Positions 45,239 through 57,370 of a stretch of 64,000 nt of DNA are shown one piece after another (the first letter of the stretch is position 1; each line of letters opens with the position of its first letter). The position numbers and the translations under genes were made by a program. The stretch spans positions 372,001 through 436,000 of the forward strand of contig JACCIC010000094.1 in assembly GCA_018907035.1 (NCBI GenBank), given 5' to 3'. Origin of the DNA: Sycobia sp. Sy_11 (Eukaryota; Arthropoda; Insecta; Hymenoptera; Epichrysomallidae). The notes under the pieces are model-generated. The model saw nothing but the letters and a program-made list of their open reading frames with translations, did not search any database and had not been told where the DNA came from.

Positions 45239-45293
<55 letters not shown>
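45239..45293. repeat. (TA)n microsatellite
   Basis: About 55 bp of TA dinucleotides. Confidence 0.9.
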
Positions 45294-45297
<4 letters not shown>

Positions 45298-45510
45298 CCG
45301 TAGGTTTTTACAATTTTAACCAATTGAAGTAACTTTTGTCCCACCTCTTTTCGTTTAAAAAACTCAAAAAATAATTCTTTTTATTTATTTATTTTATTAT
45401 CTAAAAATTAATGTTTAAAAAATTAAGCTTACAAAAGAGCCAATAACTGTATATTTTTTGGCGCATATGATGTTTATCAAGCACTACGTTTGAAATAGAT
45501 TTCATGATAC

Positions 45511-46340
45511 AGATGTACAGATTATATAGTACAAGTGCCAGCTACGAAATTGGCTACGACAAGATTCCATTCTGGTTTTTTCGTGAAAAATTCATTGTCA
45601 GCAAACCTATTAATAAGTATTAGTCTAAGTTTGATAGTCAGGACTCTAGACCATACAAAGGTGCGTGGGTGGTTCATAAAAGTTGTAAATAATTACTCTC
45701 AAAGTCCCGATAAGATACAATTATGATAATCTTATTTTTATGTCATATTTGCTCGTATTTAATGTAGGTATGCAAATTATCGATTGTTAGAACTCTCAAG
45801 TGAGCAAAAGTTTATTAAGAATAACAATAAAGTTCCGAGTTGGTGATTTGGATGCAGTCTACGTAATCCACATTTTCTTCAAATATGTTAAACATTTAGG
45901 CTTTTTTCTTATTTAATCCTTTTAATTTCACTCAATCAATTAGGTACAAATGTTAGACGCCGACTAGCAATTTTCCTATAAAATTAAGAATAAAAATTGA
46001 GCTTTCTATCATTTTTATATTCAGTCTTGTATGTACGTGAAAAAATAATTATAGAGAAAAAGGATTGAAATAATTCTGATTTTCTATTAAATTCTTTATA
46101 ACATGCAATTGGTCCGATCAATCAAGCACGCGTAGCGGAAGGATGAGTGATCGATCGATCTGGCCATGCGGGTCGACTATCTAGAAATGTAAAGAAGTTG
46201 TTATTACAAATATTTACAAGCAAACATTAAATGCTCGGGCATGAAAAATTGAACGAAAATTGGCCGTGTAGTTATTTTCGAACTTTCTTATTTATTTTGC
46301 ATTCGTGTATATATATCGTGGTCTGCTCTTATTCCCCGAG
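45511..46340. other. AT-rich, nothing recognised
   Basis: AT-rich sequence. A small patch at 46110-46180 has CGATCGATCG and other palindromic hexamers. Confidence 0.4.
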
Positions 46341-46640
46341 AGCTTATTATTTATACTCAGGGAGGCGAGGACGCGGGATCCGACACTACACGTGCGTGTA
46401 TGGGTTTACTCAAGCACTCTCGAGAGCGCGCGACCGACGCGACGCGTCGCTGGCCCACCAGCTCTGCGTGCTAAGATTTCAAGAGAGATGGAGCCAGAGG
46501 TGAGAGTCGTGCGCAAAAGGCAGGCCGACGGAGACGAACTTTCGGTCTGTCCTTCTTTCTCGCTTCTTGCACGATTGCGTTGTTATAGCTGTGCTATAAG
46601 TATAGGCACGAATGGGTGCTGGATCGTGTGAACATAAAAT
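46340..46640. other. GC-rich island
   Basis: CpG-rich sequence (GCGCGCGACCGACGCGACGCGTCG). Frames on both strands are short and overlapping, with no domain. Possibly regulatory. Confidence 0.3.
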
Positions 46641-47689
46641 GTATGCGTAAAATCTATTTCGAGAAAATGCCAAAGAACTTGGCCATCAAAGATATACAAT
46701 TATATATTTAGTTTTAGTTGCTATTAAGCCGTACTGTTCTCACCGACAAGGAAATGTATTGAAAATACTGCAAATATGAACTAACTGTATGAAATTTATA
46801 TAACTGTATATTATTTATATTAAACTTAAGATGCATTTGGATCGATTTTGTACATTATGAGAAAATTTTGTGCAAGCCATGAAATTTTGATCCAATATTA
46901 ATTAAAGTAATTTTAATTACTTGTATTGTATTTACAGGTTTATATTAATTTTAGATTGGATCCATATGTATTAAACAAATATTGTACGTTCATGAAAATA
47001 TTATACAAAGTATTAAAAAATACGTTGAAAATTGAATAACTTTCCTGAAAGGAATTTCAGACGAAAAAATTGAATGAGGTAAAGTAAACGCATGAGTTTA
47101 AAATCAAAATGATGTTTTGACTTGTATGCAGGGATATCTTTGAATTACTTTTTACCAGCGATACAATTGACTAATCATTTATCTCTATTATCATTCAAGA
47201 CTGAAAAAATTCTAGAATTTTTTTAATCATAATCGATTGGAAAATATCGCTTATAAATTGAAATAAATTAAAATCCTGAATATTCTCAATTATTGTCCGA
47301 TTCTATAAAACGACCAAACGAAAATGCATTATTTATGTATGTTTGTTATTTTTCAGAACTTGGTAAATACGTCGCAGTCCATAGTCCCAACTACATTGAG
47401 GCTAATCTGTACACCTTGCAAGCCGAGAAATTTATAAATAAGAGGTACCTTTGATATTTCGATGAATAGGCTACATTTCATGAGTCAGAACTTCTTTGTA
47501 AATCTCATTAACATTGTCATTGAATGCTCGGCATTTGACCAATTATTCAGCTTCTTTCTTTTCCCTTGCGGTTCTCAAACTAACTTTATTTCAAATAATC
47601 CTTTCGAATGGATTATATTTTGCTAAAATAAAAACAACAGATAGTTGATAATCAAATAAAGAAAAAGAACTCGTATCATTGCTGATATT
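46641..47689. other. AT-rich, nothing recognised
   Basis: AT-rich sequence with short frames only. Confidence 0.45.
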
Positions 47690-48240
47690 GTCCGACACCT
47701 CCTCTCATCTTTGCATGTTTCAAGCCCGATGAACACTGCCGCGCCGTATTCTACAATACTTCTTTCCCGCCGTTTTTCCTGTCGCGGTGGGACATTTAAA
47801 TATACCTCGTCGCCTCCTTACATTTCTCAAGCGTTAACTTTTTCCCTTCGCCCATCTACATTTCACCTTTTTCTTCGACTTCGTTTTCACTCGAGTCCGT
47901 GGACTCGGCGAGATCTACCTCCCCTCCGCCCCCGCCAGTCTTTTTACTTTCCATCTTGGTTTCGGTCTCGTGCATTTTCTCTCTCTCTCTCTCTCTTTCT
48001 CGATTCGCGCGATTACGATTCGCGGCTCCGGACGCGCGGCCCCGGCATGAATATTGCATCGCTTTATTACGAGGGGCGCATCCATATTTCGTAGGGACGC
48101 CGCGCGGCCGTCCCGCCGACCGCGCCGAACTCGATTCAGCCGACGGTAATTGGAATCATTATGAAATCGCGACGACGGCCGCGGCGCTACACGGGTTTAC
48201 GCGCTCGTTTGTGTTCTGCCGCCGCTTTATGAATTTTCCG
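47690..48240. promoter_or_regulatory. GC-rich island with homeodomain/POU-like sites, candidate enhancer
   Basis: C/T-rich sequence with (CT)n at 47977-48001, then a CpG-rich core (GACGCGCGGCCCCGG) that holds AT-rich motifs: ATGAATATTGCAT (48047-48059, octamer/POU-like), TTTATTAC (48063-48070, posterior-Hox/Cdx-like), GGTAATTGG (48145-48153) and CATTATGA (48157-48164), both homeodomain-like. Open frames here are low-complexity. The look is that of conserved developmental non-coding DNA; this is inference. Confidence 0.35.
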
Positions 48241-49912
48241 TAATATATATATATATAGAAGAATTTCTGCCCTCGCCGAGACATTTTTATTTATATACCG
48301 GTTGTCGTTCCTTTCAGCGTGGAAATGTCGCGTAATAACGCGCTTCTTGTTCTTTTTTCTTTTCTCTTTACTTTTCGAGTTGTTGCGAACACTTGACTTT
48401 GTTACGTTTTTTCATAATTTTTTATTTTTCTAGAATCGTCAAAGGCAAGCGAGTATAATTGTAATCCTTTTAATTGAGAAATACAATCGTTCTTTGATAC
48501 ATATGAAAATTCCTTTGAAACTATATAAGTATCAGATATACTTTTGACATTTCATATGCAACATATTTAAAGTACAGAATTGATTTATTTATATATATAT
48601 ATAGATATATAGATATATAAGATATAGATAATAACTTATTTGTTTATATATTGTTATTATAGTTATTCGATATTTTCTGAGCTATTTACATAAAAAATAT
48701 TTTATTTCTTGCAAGCTTCGATTCTTGATTACGATTGGTTGGTTTTAGTCTTGTATCCGGTTTTAAGGATCTTTCAAATGTAATATCTATACTATAGTTT
48801 TCATCGAAATCGTTCGATGAATCCGATAGTTGAACTTAATTTATTCAAATCTTTGAAAGCAATTATCGGCCAAGCCACGTTAGAAAGATTCATGTATGTA
48901 GTCATATTTTATTTAGAACGTAGATATATCGAGGCAAATTTGTTCTTATGCCAGTGTTTGATTAACTTCGACAGCTTGGCCGATGAGAGAATGTTTGCGC
49001 AAAAGTACAAGCCAAACCAATTAAAAGTACTTTAAAAAGTTATATTTTTATATTTTAATCAAGCGTACAGTAGTCAAACAGTTGTTTTGCAAACACATTT
49101 ATTGCGTTTGTTTATATTACTTTGTATTTCAGTTATTCGAATTATTGAAGATAGATTTTTTAGAGCGCTTATTAATTTTGCTAAATATGAAAAACTTTAC
49201 CGTATGAAAAATTTACTGGCTGCAGACTCATTTCCCTTTTGTACTCCAATGTCACAATTGTTAAAAGCGAAATTCACCGATCTTGCCGAAAAATAACTTT
49301 TTCATTATACTCCGGCGTATATCTGTAAGAACGTATGTATGAAAGATAATAACAATAGTTGAAAATTTTTTGTTATAAATCGTTGATACTTTCGTTATAA
49401 TGATAAATTATAAAAGTTATAGCGCAATGAGAAAATGACGAATGTTAAACAAATTTATGAATCAGTATTTAAAAATAACAATATATCAGAATCTAGAAGG
49501 AAAAAGTAAACATTTTAATAAGTTTAATTAATTAACATAAATAGTAAGTATTTACTAATCGCTACTATTAGAGTCTATTTATGTACTCATTAAAAACGAG
49601 TATTTAGATTATTAGAAGACTAGTATGCGTATTATTTCAGTTTGAAATTACCTTTGCGTAATTTAAATAATTCTTATTTGTTTCGATTTACAAGTATCCT
49701 TTTTCGATTCGCTTTAAAAAAACTTCACTACCGCATATTAATATTTTCAAGTATCACTGGCTGCTATTCATCGGTTCGTACTTTTCAATCGTACTTTTTC
49801 TTCTAAATGCGGAATGATTTTTAATTCAAATGAAAATTTTCAAGCGGTGTATTCGTATATGACCATTGATGATATTGTGATCTCTGTATTATATTTTAGA
49901 AACATTTTTCTT

Positions 49913-49913
<1 letters not shown>
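48241..49913. other. AT-rich, nothing recognised
   Basis: Two plus-strand frames (48817-49035 and 49087-49296) read as plausible but unrecognised protein. They lack splice signals, signal peptides or domains I can support, so no gene is called. Confidence 0.35.

Positions 49914-49966
<53 letters not shown>
49914..49966. repeat. (TA)n microsatellite
   Basis: About 53 bp of TA dinucleotides. Confidence 0.9.
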
Positions 49967-49967
<1 letters not shown>

Positions 49968-50269
49968 GTATATTAAGTTGCATTAAGAATATATACATGT
50001 AAATGTATCATACCATTTAGATATGTTATTTTAAATATTTTAATTACATTTTCTTAATATACATATTGTTTGTTAAAATCATAAATAACAGTATTTTATT
50101 CTAACTATTTTACTCTAACTTCTATAATTATATTTTTAAGCCTTACTTAAAAAAACTATTATTTATACGCATGACTTCTTTGTTCCAGAATAATCTGTCA
50201 TGAGAGATCAAATTTTATTATTGAACACTGAGTTCGATTAATAAATTAAAACTGAGTGATATCGACCGA
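49967..50269. other. AT-rich, nothing recognised
   Basis: AT-rich spacer. Confidence 0.45.
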
Positions 50270-50700
50270 CTCGTTGTTTCGCTCGTGAATTCCTGCTTCG
50301 ACGACAGAAATGAAAAGCTCTTTTCTTGCTCTGGTATCCAATTGTCGCCCGTGACGAAGTCCGAATCCGTCTTGTGTGATCTGCAATGAGTAAAGGCGCG
50401 GACTAAGTCCCGCGCAACATCGACATCGGCGACATGGCCCAATAATCTCGTGGGTCGAAGCTTCTACACTGTATTTTGCGGGATCCAAGGTATGACATTT
50501 ACCGTGCGAGCTGTATTAAAGCCGCGTTAAACCGTGTAACTGGGCGACTCTCGAGCAATCGCGTCCGAGCCAGGTGCATTGAGGGCCAAAGCGATCGAAG
50601 CGCTCGGAATGAGGAAACAAAAAAACAACGAAAAATTCAGATATTGCTCCTAGGCTCCCGGGCACTCGTTTCGAGGTTTCAAATCCGAACGAGGAAGAGT
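50270..50700. other. GC-rich island
   Basis: CpG-rich DNA with overlapping short frames on both strands. No domain recognised; possibly conserved non-coding. Confidence 0.3.
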
Positions 50701-51467
50701 TCGTATTTTATGAAAATTGTGAAAAAAGGGAAAAAAAACTAGTCGATTCGCGGCTTTCGCAGAAAGAATTCAGTGTTTGAAAAGTGGTCGGTAGTAGAAG
50801 GAAGGGACGGACAATAACTTCGGTTAATGTATAGTATTTTACAATGTGGTCGTGGAAGAAGCAATATCGTTCGTATCGTTAAGACAACTTTGCGAATTGA
50901 TATAAACAGCCAATGCTAAACATTAGTAACGTAAGTTTATCTATCAACGACGCAATTTTCGGTTTTCATCGTTTTCAGCTTCGGACCAGAGCCATAAGTA
51001 GATACGGCAATTGCCTGGTCAGCCATAGCATTGTCTACTATATTACTCAATATAGAAATAGAGATGTTTCATAACATCTAGGTATGGCGTCTTTTTCAAA
51101 CGATCAGTGCTATTCTGCTTTCCGAACAAATATTACTTGAAATGTTACATTATTGATACTTTTAATTTCATCAATTTTACCTTAAGAATAGAACCAAAAG
51201 GAGATCCACTTTACGTTTGGCATTGTACAGACGGTACTATTACTTTATACACGAAAAGATGTTTAATAACCTTTCGAAGAGGTTCTGTTTTAATAAGAAT
51301 CGTTGATTTTCCGCTTTTTCACTAAACACCGCATTTGATAATATTACACTACTATCGTTATTAGAATAAGAACAATCATCTAAATAGCAAAGATCGATAT
51401 GGTATATAAAAATGTAATTCTATATTTATCTAACTGGAGAGATACTCTCCTCGCTGGCAGGGTAGAA

Positions 51468-51470
<3 letters not shown>
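50701..51470. other. intergenic, nothing recognised
   Basis: Mixed AT-rich sequence without a supported feature. Confidence 0.4.
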
Positions 51471-51514
<44 letters not shown>

Positions 51515-51518
51515 GAGA
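51471..51518. repeat. (GA)n microsatellite
   Basis: About 48 bp of GA dinucleotides. Confidence 0.9.
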
Positions 51519-51714
51519 GCTACCTAGAAAATGAACAATACACCGGAAACTAGGCTGCAGTGATTGTTCGAGGGAGCGGCGAAGGGGGAGGGGAGCTGCT
51601 CCGAGCGAAACTGCAATCATGCGCGCGTATACGTGCGGTCCCTCCCCCCTGCCTCCTCTCGCTGGTAATGCTGATGTACAATGGTGCTGCTGGTGCGCGC
51701 GGGCGCGATAGAGT

Positions 51715-51748
<34 letters not shown>

Positions 51749-52099
51749 TAGAGAGAGAGCGAGAGGGGAGTGGGTCGGGCTGGGATCGGTTACAACGCTC
51801 ATATTAGAAGCTGCCAGCGTTATACGCTTGTGCGCCAAAACGCGCGGCTGGCGCGAGGGGAAACATCGTAACTACACCATTGCCCGCGCCCCAAAAGGTG
51901 ATCGATCCCTCGTCCCACGCGCCTCCCAAGACAAGGGCGATTAATTAAATTAGGCCCCGGGCGACGCCGCGCCCCCCCCCCCCCGAGTATTCGCATTCAG
52001 GCGCTAATGCCGCTCGGCTCTCGCGCCGCTCCTTTGAGCCGGATCTTTTTAGTTTCTTCGGCTTCTATACGCACCTACTTCCCCTCCTTCTTGTCCTCG
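51519..52099. promoter_or_regulatory. GC-rich island with poly(C) and TAAT motifs
   Basis: CpG-rich block with a second (GA)n (51711-51766), the homeodomain-type string GATTAATTAAATTAGG (51939-51954) and a run of about 14 C (51971-51984). No coding sequence is supported. Candidate regulatory DNA by composition and motifs only. Confidence 0.3.
51711..51766. repeat. imperfect (GA)n microsatellite
   Basis: GA dinucleotides broken by GT and GAT. Confidence 0.85.
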
Positions 52100-52116
52100 T
52101 ATACATATACATATAC

Positions 52117-52176
<60 letters not shown>
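52100..52176. repeat. (TACATA)n then (TA)n microsatellite
   Basis: A compound array: ATACAT units followed by pure TA. Confidence 0.9.
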
Positions 52177-52179
<3 letters not shown>

Positions 52180-52699
52180 CTATAGACCACGGACTTAACG
52201 CTTTAAAACATCGCGCTCAGTTTATGCGCTTCACGATGTTTATCGCAATTTTTTACTCCTTTAACAGGAGATTTTAGCGTCTTTCTTTATGCCCAAGTTT
52301 AGCTGTTTTAGCTATTTTAGTTTTATACCGTGTATCCTACATAATAAGTTTGAGACACTATAAAGTTAGTTTTACTCCCGGCAGTTCTTCGCTCTTATCA
52401 AAATTGTTATGGCTAAGATTGCAATTATTGCTTCTTCCAAGATTAAGAACGAATGTAGACTTTTCACCTTTAATGTCGTATTCAATGGAATTGAATGTGT
52501 GCGCAACTGCTTTTCGAGAACTCCAACGTTATTTCCCGTAATTAATGACATAGTCTTGCTTTTAAAAAATGAGATATTAGAATACCGATATATTAAAACC
52601 GCGACATTGTAGTCAAACGTTAGGATAGATTAGAGTTTAAACGGAAGCTGCCGTAAAGCGAAATGAAATCAATCGATGCAAGTCAGATATGCGTTCGCT
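52177..52699. other. intergenic, nothing recognised
   Basis: Short frames only. Confidence 0.4.
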
Positions 52700-53600
52700 T
52701 CATCATGCTCTCAAATACTTCCGCAAATACGCTTTGGCCCCGTTGAGGATAGGCTCGCTTTACGGACTACGAGCTTGTGACGTATAAATACATAACTCCC
52801 AAAAATATACCCTCGCGAAATTGCGCGTACGTCGGGCGATTTTTTTTTAAATTTCGGGTGGGTGGCCTTGCGACGAACGAGATGGAAGAAAAAAGAGGAG
52901 TATAAGCGCGAGGTTTTTTTTTTTTTTTTAAGGTCGCGATAAAACGACACGGCGCAGTACTGGTGCAAACTGAATTAAACGCCTCGGGCGAGCGAGCGAG
53001 AGAGGCAGCGATGAGGAGCGAAGGGGGGAGGGGGGACGGATTCAGTAGCCTACAGCGGGAAACGCGTTAGGTGAGAAAATGTATATAACATATAGGGACC
53101 GCCTCCGCGCCAGACGCAGCGCTTCACCTGTGTGCGCTCGCGTGGCATCTGCCGCCCCCTCCCTCATCCATTCGCGTCGCTTTTTATGATCGTAAAAATC
53201 TTATACTCCGCGGGTCGCCTTCGTCGCCCCGGCGACTTTCGGAGTTTTCATATTTTAGCGCTTTTTGCGGTGGCGGTAAAGGAGCATGCTCGCTCGTTTC
53301 TCCCTCTCTCTCTCTCTCTCTCTCTCTTGAATTGTCGGACGATGGGTGGAGGATGTCGGGGAAGCGGAAGAGTTGCCCCCCGCCGCCGCTGCAGCCGCTG
53401 TACGCACGGGTGCCTCCCGAAACAGTTCGCGAATAAATTTATTTGACAAGGCTTTACGCATGCATTATTGGTTGGTGAATTGGGAGGGGCGTGAGGAGGA
53501 TGGGAAACTGAAGCGGGATCGCGACGAGGAATTGTTTATACTTGCCTGCTGCGCCAGTCTTAGTGTTTTTAAGGAGGCTGGGGAAGTAATGGCCTATACG
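52700..53600. other. GC-rich island with (CT)n, possibly promoter-proximal
   Basis: CpG-rich DNA with poly(T), a GAGCGAGCGAGAGAG stretch and (CT)n at 53301-53328. Overlapping frames at 53132-53603 are simple-sequence driven. No gene is supported. Confidence 0.3.
53301..53328. repeat. (CT)n microsatellite
   Basis: About 28 bp of CT dinucleotides. Confidence 0.85.
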
Positions 53601-53963
53601 TAATCGTCTAAAAGAAAATTCAAAATTCTGTTGAAAAGTGATTCTATTCGCTTACGTATTAGTCTATTAAAAAATGAAAACGATTATTATCTGAAAAAAT
53701 AGTCGGATTATATTATTATATTATATTTTTATCGTTGATGTTTATTTATTGATCCTCGTCGCTTATATCTTACGAAAATGACATATTATCGTTCTGCTTT
53801 CTCTCCCGTTATCGTGGTAATGAAGACACACCGTGCGGGGCTCGATATTTGTCGCCGATGGCTGAGATGGAAAATTTAAATATAGAAAAAATAAGTCTTA
53901 ACCGACTTGTACTGGAATTGATTTTGTGAGAATTTTTTGTGTATAGGATTTTACAAACTTTAA

Positions 53964-53967
<4 letters not shown>
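53601..53967. other. AT-rich, nothing recognised
   Basis: AT-rich spacer. Confidence 0.45.

Positions 53968-54021
<54 letters not shown>
53968..54021. repeat. (TA)n microsatellite
   Basis: About 54 bp of TA dinucleotides. Confidence 0.9.
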
Positions 54022-54023
<2 letters not shown>

Positions 54024-54099
54024 ACGTTTAAATATTATTGCATCAACGTCCAGTCCAAATACTAGAAGTTATGAAATTTTGGTGTTATACTTTTGAAAT

Positions 54100-54600
54100 A
54101 TACGACTGATTCCAAGGATTCTACCCTAATCAAACTTATAGGATTAAAGGGAAGGCGGTGAAATATGTTTGTTCCGTTCTTTTCAATGAAATGTATTTTT
54201 GAAATAATACACCTTAGTTTTTTCGTGTAAAAATCAGTAAAAATCATGTAAACCTGCGTCCCTGTTTTATTGCACTAAGGTGGCAGAGAAGTAATAGTCT
54301 TTTTATACATTTTTGTGATTTTATCGATAACGACAAAGTTCAAAAATTCTTAATTTCATTTGTCCTGACAATGATTAATTCCGAATAACTCTAAAACTAA
54401 TTTCTAGGTTTCATCCTAAATCACCATTAAGGTGGTGAAAAGGAATGAAATGTTTTTTTTCACTTATTAATTTTTTAATCCAACGATGACAAATGAAAAA
54501 ATTTTAAAAACCAATTTCTATATTTTATCCCTATCCGATCATAAGGGGGGTAAAAGAGAAATAAACGTATTTTTACGTTTTCTGCTCTTGGCGATTTTAC
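54100..54600. repeat. degenerate ~114-bp minisatellite
   Basis: AATTTCTA(G/T) followed by a TTTTATCC-type string and a GGTG(A/G)AA or GGGGTAAAA string occurs at 54399 and 54513, 114 bp apart. A more diverged relative lies near 54105. This resembles a dispersed insect repeat with short inverted C/G-rich arms. Confidence 0.45.
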
Positions 54601-55599
54601 CCATAACTACATATTTCAGCAGGTGATTAATTTATTTTTGGTCAGTAGTCGTTGCCCATCTTTCAAAATGAATAAACTAAGAAATAAAAACTCATTTTAT
54701 GTTTCACATTTACCGTTGTTATCTATTCGACAACATGATAAAATTTGAGCGAAAACTGAATGCACTCAACGCTTTTTATGTTTCAGCTTTCTATCACGAG
54801 GAAGGATAGATTTTACATAGATTAGTGCTCCAGTTATTATATAATGTGAAATAATTAGCCATTATATTTTAATAAGGTATAGCTTTCTGTCGGCGGAATA
54901 ACATCTGCAAAGACTGAGCAGTCAATCCACGTCGGATCCATATCCGAGAAGGCTATAAATGTATTTCTATATAAACTTCAATGACAAAGGTAGACAAACT
55001 GCAGAGTTTAGAAAAAAATATTAAAATTAATATTGTTTACTTTGTTGTCAATGTTTTCGACTCAAACGTTCTCTATGATTAGATCAATATTTATTGTAAT
55101 TATGATTTCTATCGGCTCCGTTTAGATTGCTTTTGCATTATTATAAATTCTGCATTATCATATATTTTTTCTATAGTTTCAGGCTGGTTTCTAATAACTC
55201 AAGAAAAACATGGCGATGCACCAATCGCACTTTTATTATAATAGCATTTTAAGGCACTGACATATAAGGATTCCAGGGGCATGGGAAATGCGTCACTCAT
55301 ATCCCACGAACTCACATTTAATATGATTTTTAAATTTATTACAAGACAGAAGTGTGGCTTTTTGAGACCAAGCAATGAGGCCGTTTCCATTTGGCATACC
55401 GATTCCGAGGTATCGAGAGCGAAGGAGAAAACACTTTCTGTTCGACCGCTCCAGTGAATCTATGGAAGTTCTTACCGTGGACCGTATAACTTATATATCA
55501 GCTTGAATGTTCGATTTTAAAGCTGTTATATCACCGTGCGCATTATTATTATTATGTCATATAAATTTCCTTTTTTTACAGAACTGCTTCTATCGCGCC
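54601..55599. other. AT-rich, nothing recognised
   Basis: AT-rich sequence with short frames only. Confidence 0.45.
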
Positions 55600-55830
55600 C
55601 ACCATGATTGTGAACTATTTTATGTATCGAGTGCTCGTACGTGTAAAAAATTAACAGGCACATCGGGGGCACTCTTCTACGGGATTTCCAGCGGCATCGG
55701 TGCTCAGTGGCTGCGTTAGTGGTTACAGCTACCTTTCCTCCCCCTTCTCGCCAAGACGTTAGGACCGCGGCGTAGTGTCAGGAGATATTCGCGAAACTAC
55801 CCATCTCCAAAGATACCGCATAATAGCATT
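55600..55830. other. small GC-richer patch
   Basis: GC-richer sequence (GGCATCGGTGCTCAGTGGC) without a supported gene. Confidence 0.25.
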
Positions 55831-56559
55831 GCGCAGGAGAATTCCATTGTAAGTTTATAGGTAAATTTTGTTAAGGATGCACTCTTAGTTACGAAAGCAC
55901 TTCAAGTTGAAAGGCGATAGTTAAATTTTCAATGCGTTTCATTGTTTTGAAGATGTCTTTTTCCTACACTCCTCAAACGTAGAGATTCTCTTTATGTTCC
56001 GGATTTATTTGTCGTAAGGAGATATAATTGACACGTTATAATTAATCAATAAAGTCATTTATTTCGTATGAGGTGAATATCTGTTCTTATATTCGTTCTT
56101 GTTCGTAGATTCATATCTAACTTATTTTTAGATCTCCAAATTCAGATAGATCGCGTAATTAATTATAAATCCAGTCCAACTCGTCACAGTTGCATTTTAA
56201 ATCTTTCAGGAGGGAACCTAATGATTTCAACTTGATAAAATAGGTACATTCTCTAAATTTACAACTTAGAAAAATTTCATTTTTTTCATATCATTCAAAT
56301 TAATCTTTAACTTTGTGATTCCAAAAGAAGTTTTTAAAAATACATATTTTACTCGATGTTCGGAGGCTTCGGTGCGTCACAAGGCTGACTGATGTGAAAA
56401 ATTCCAAATTGAAAAATTCCACTGCTAAATACGTTCCTGCTTATTGTGTGCTTAATTATTCGCGAAGATTCGCAAAGTAGGGCAATAAAAATTCTCGAAC
56501 GAAGCAAAAACGTTTTTTCTCGATTTTCCTTTAATGAGTTTATTTCAATCGTGCGCGTC
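55831..56559. other. AT-rich, nothing recognised
   Basis: AT-rich spacer. Confidence 0.45.
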
Positions 56560-57016
56560 ATCTTCCCAATCGTCACGACGAGGTATTCGGTCATAATTTA
56601 AAGAAGAACCCAGGCTCGCGGGTTATTTTGATCGCCCCTTCGAGCTTATTTCGTGTCGCCGCGATGCATAAACATAAATAATCCATCGGGGTCCATAACG
56701 AAAGACACTCGGAATCGATTTAACGTATATATCCCCCCCCCCAGCCCCTTCGCACACGCGAACACACCGGCAACCACTTGGCGCAGCATCGGAATTCGAG
56801 CCACCTACGCCCCTGCGATTCTCGCGCCCGGATAACCATTCAAATCCCGGCCCGACAGACCAGGGCGGGGACGGGGGGGGAGCGGTAAAGGATCCAACGG
56901 GTCGAGCAGGCGTACGAGGCGCTCATCGCGCGGGTATGCCGATCCTGATTAGCATCTCTGTGCTGTCGTTGCCCGCGATGCAGCGCATACGGGCCACCCC
57001 GCCGAGAGAGATGGAG

Positions 57017-57055
<39 letters not shown>

Positions 57056-57370
57056 CGGTGGACCGAATCAATGCGTTATGCGATGTGCTCGTCACTTAGG
57101 GCGGAGGTGGGGGTGGGGGAGGAGACGAGTAGGCACGGCGAGATGAAGCCGTCCCCCACCTCCATCCTTCTCTCCCGCGCGCACGCATCTTCGGTCGACG
57201 CGGACGCGTCGACGAGCCGGCGGTCCTGGCTCCCGGCTTTGGTCGAGCCGCGCGACCCTCCTTGATCCAGTTTACCGTACACGACCCTCACCCTCCCCGC
57301 CAGTGCGGCTACATTGGTCCTCCGCTCGGGTTAATTCCGATGGCTCGACGTGCCACTTTTGTATACGGCG
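56560..57370. other. GC-rich island with (GA)n
   Basis: Long CpG-rich block with poly(C), poly(G) and (GA)n at 57021-57052. Frames on both strands are arginine-, serine- and proline-rich and repeat-driven. Candidate regulatory or conserved non-coding DNA. Confidence 0.3.
57021..57052. repeat. (GA)n microsatellite
   Basis: About 32 bp of GA dinucleotides. Confidence 0.85.

Larger units (their letters stand above)
42180..45510. repeat. segmental duplication, copy B (~3.3 kb)
   Basis: Direct, diverged copy of 34160-39200, about 8 kb downstream at its left edge. About 2 kb corresponding to roughly 36.0-38.0 kb, including exon 2 of the peptide gene, is missing, and an unrelated block (about 43870-44345) is present instead. 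Confidence 0.8.

Noticed and set aside
48864..48984. 11-bp inverted repeat ATCGGCCAAGC / GCTTGGCCGAT as a microRNA hairpin
   Set aside because: Arms do not extend past 11 bp, and one such pair is expected by chance in a window of this size.
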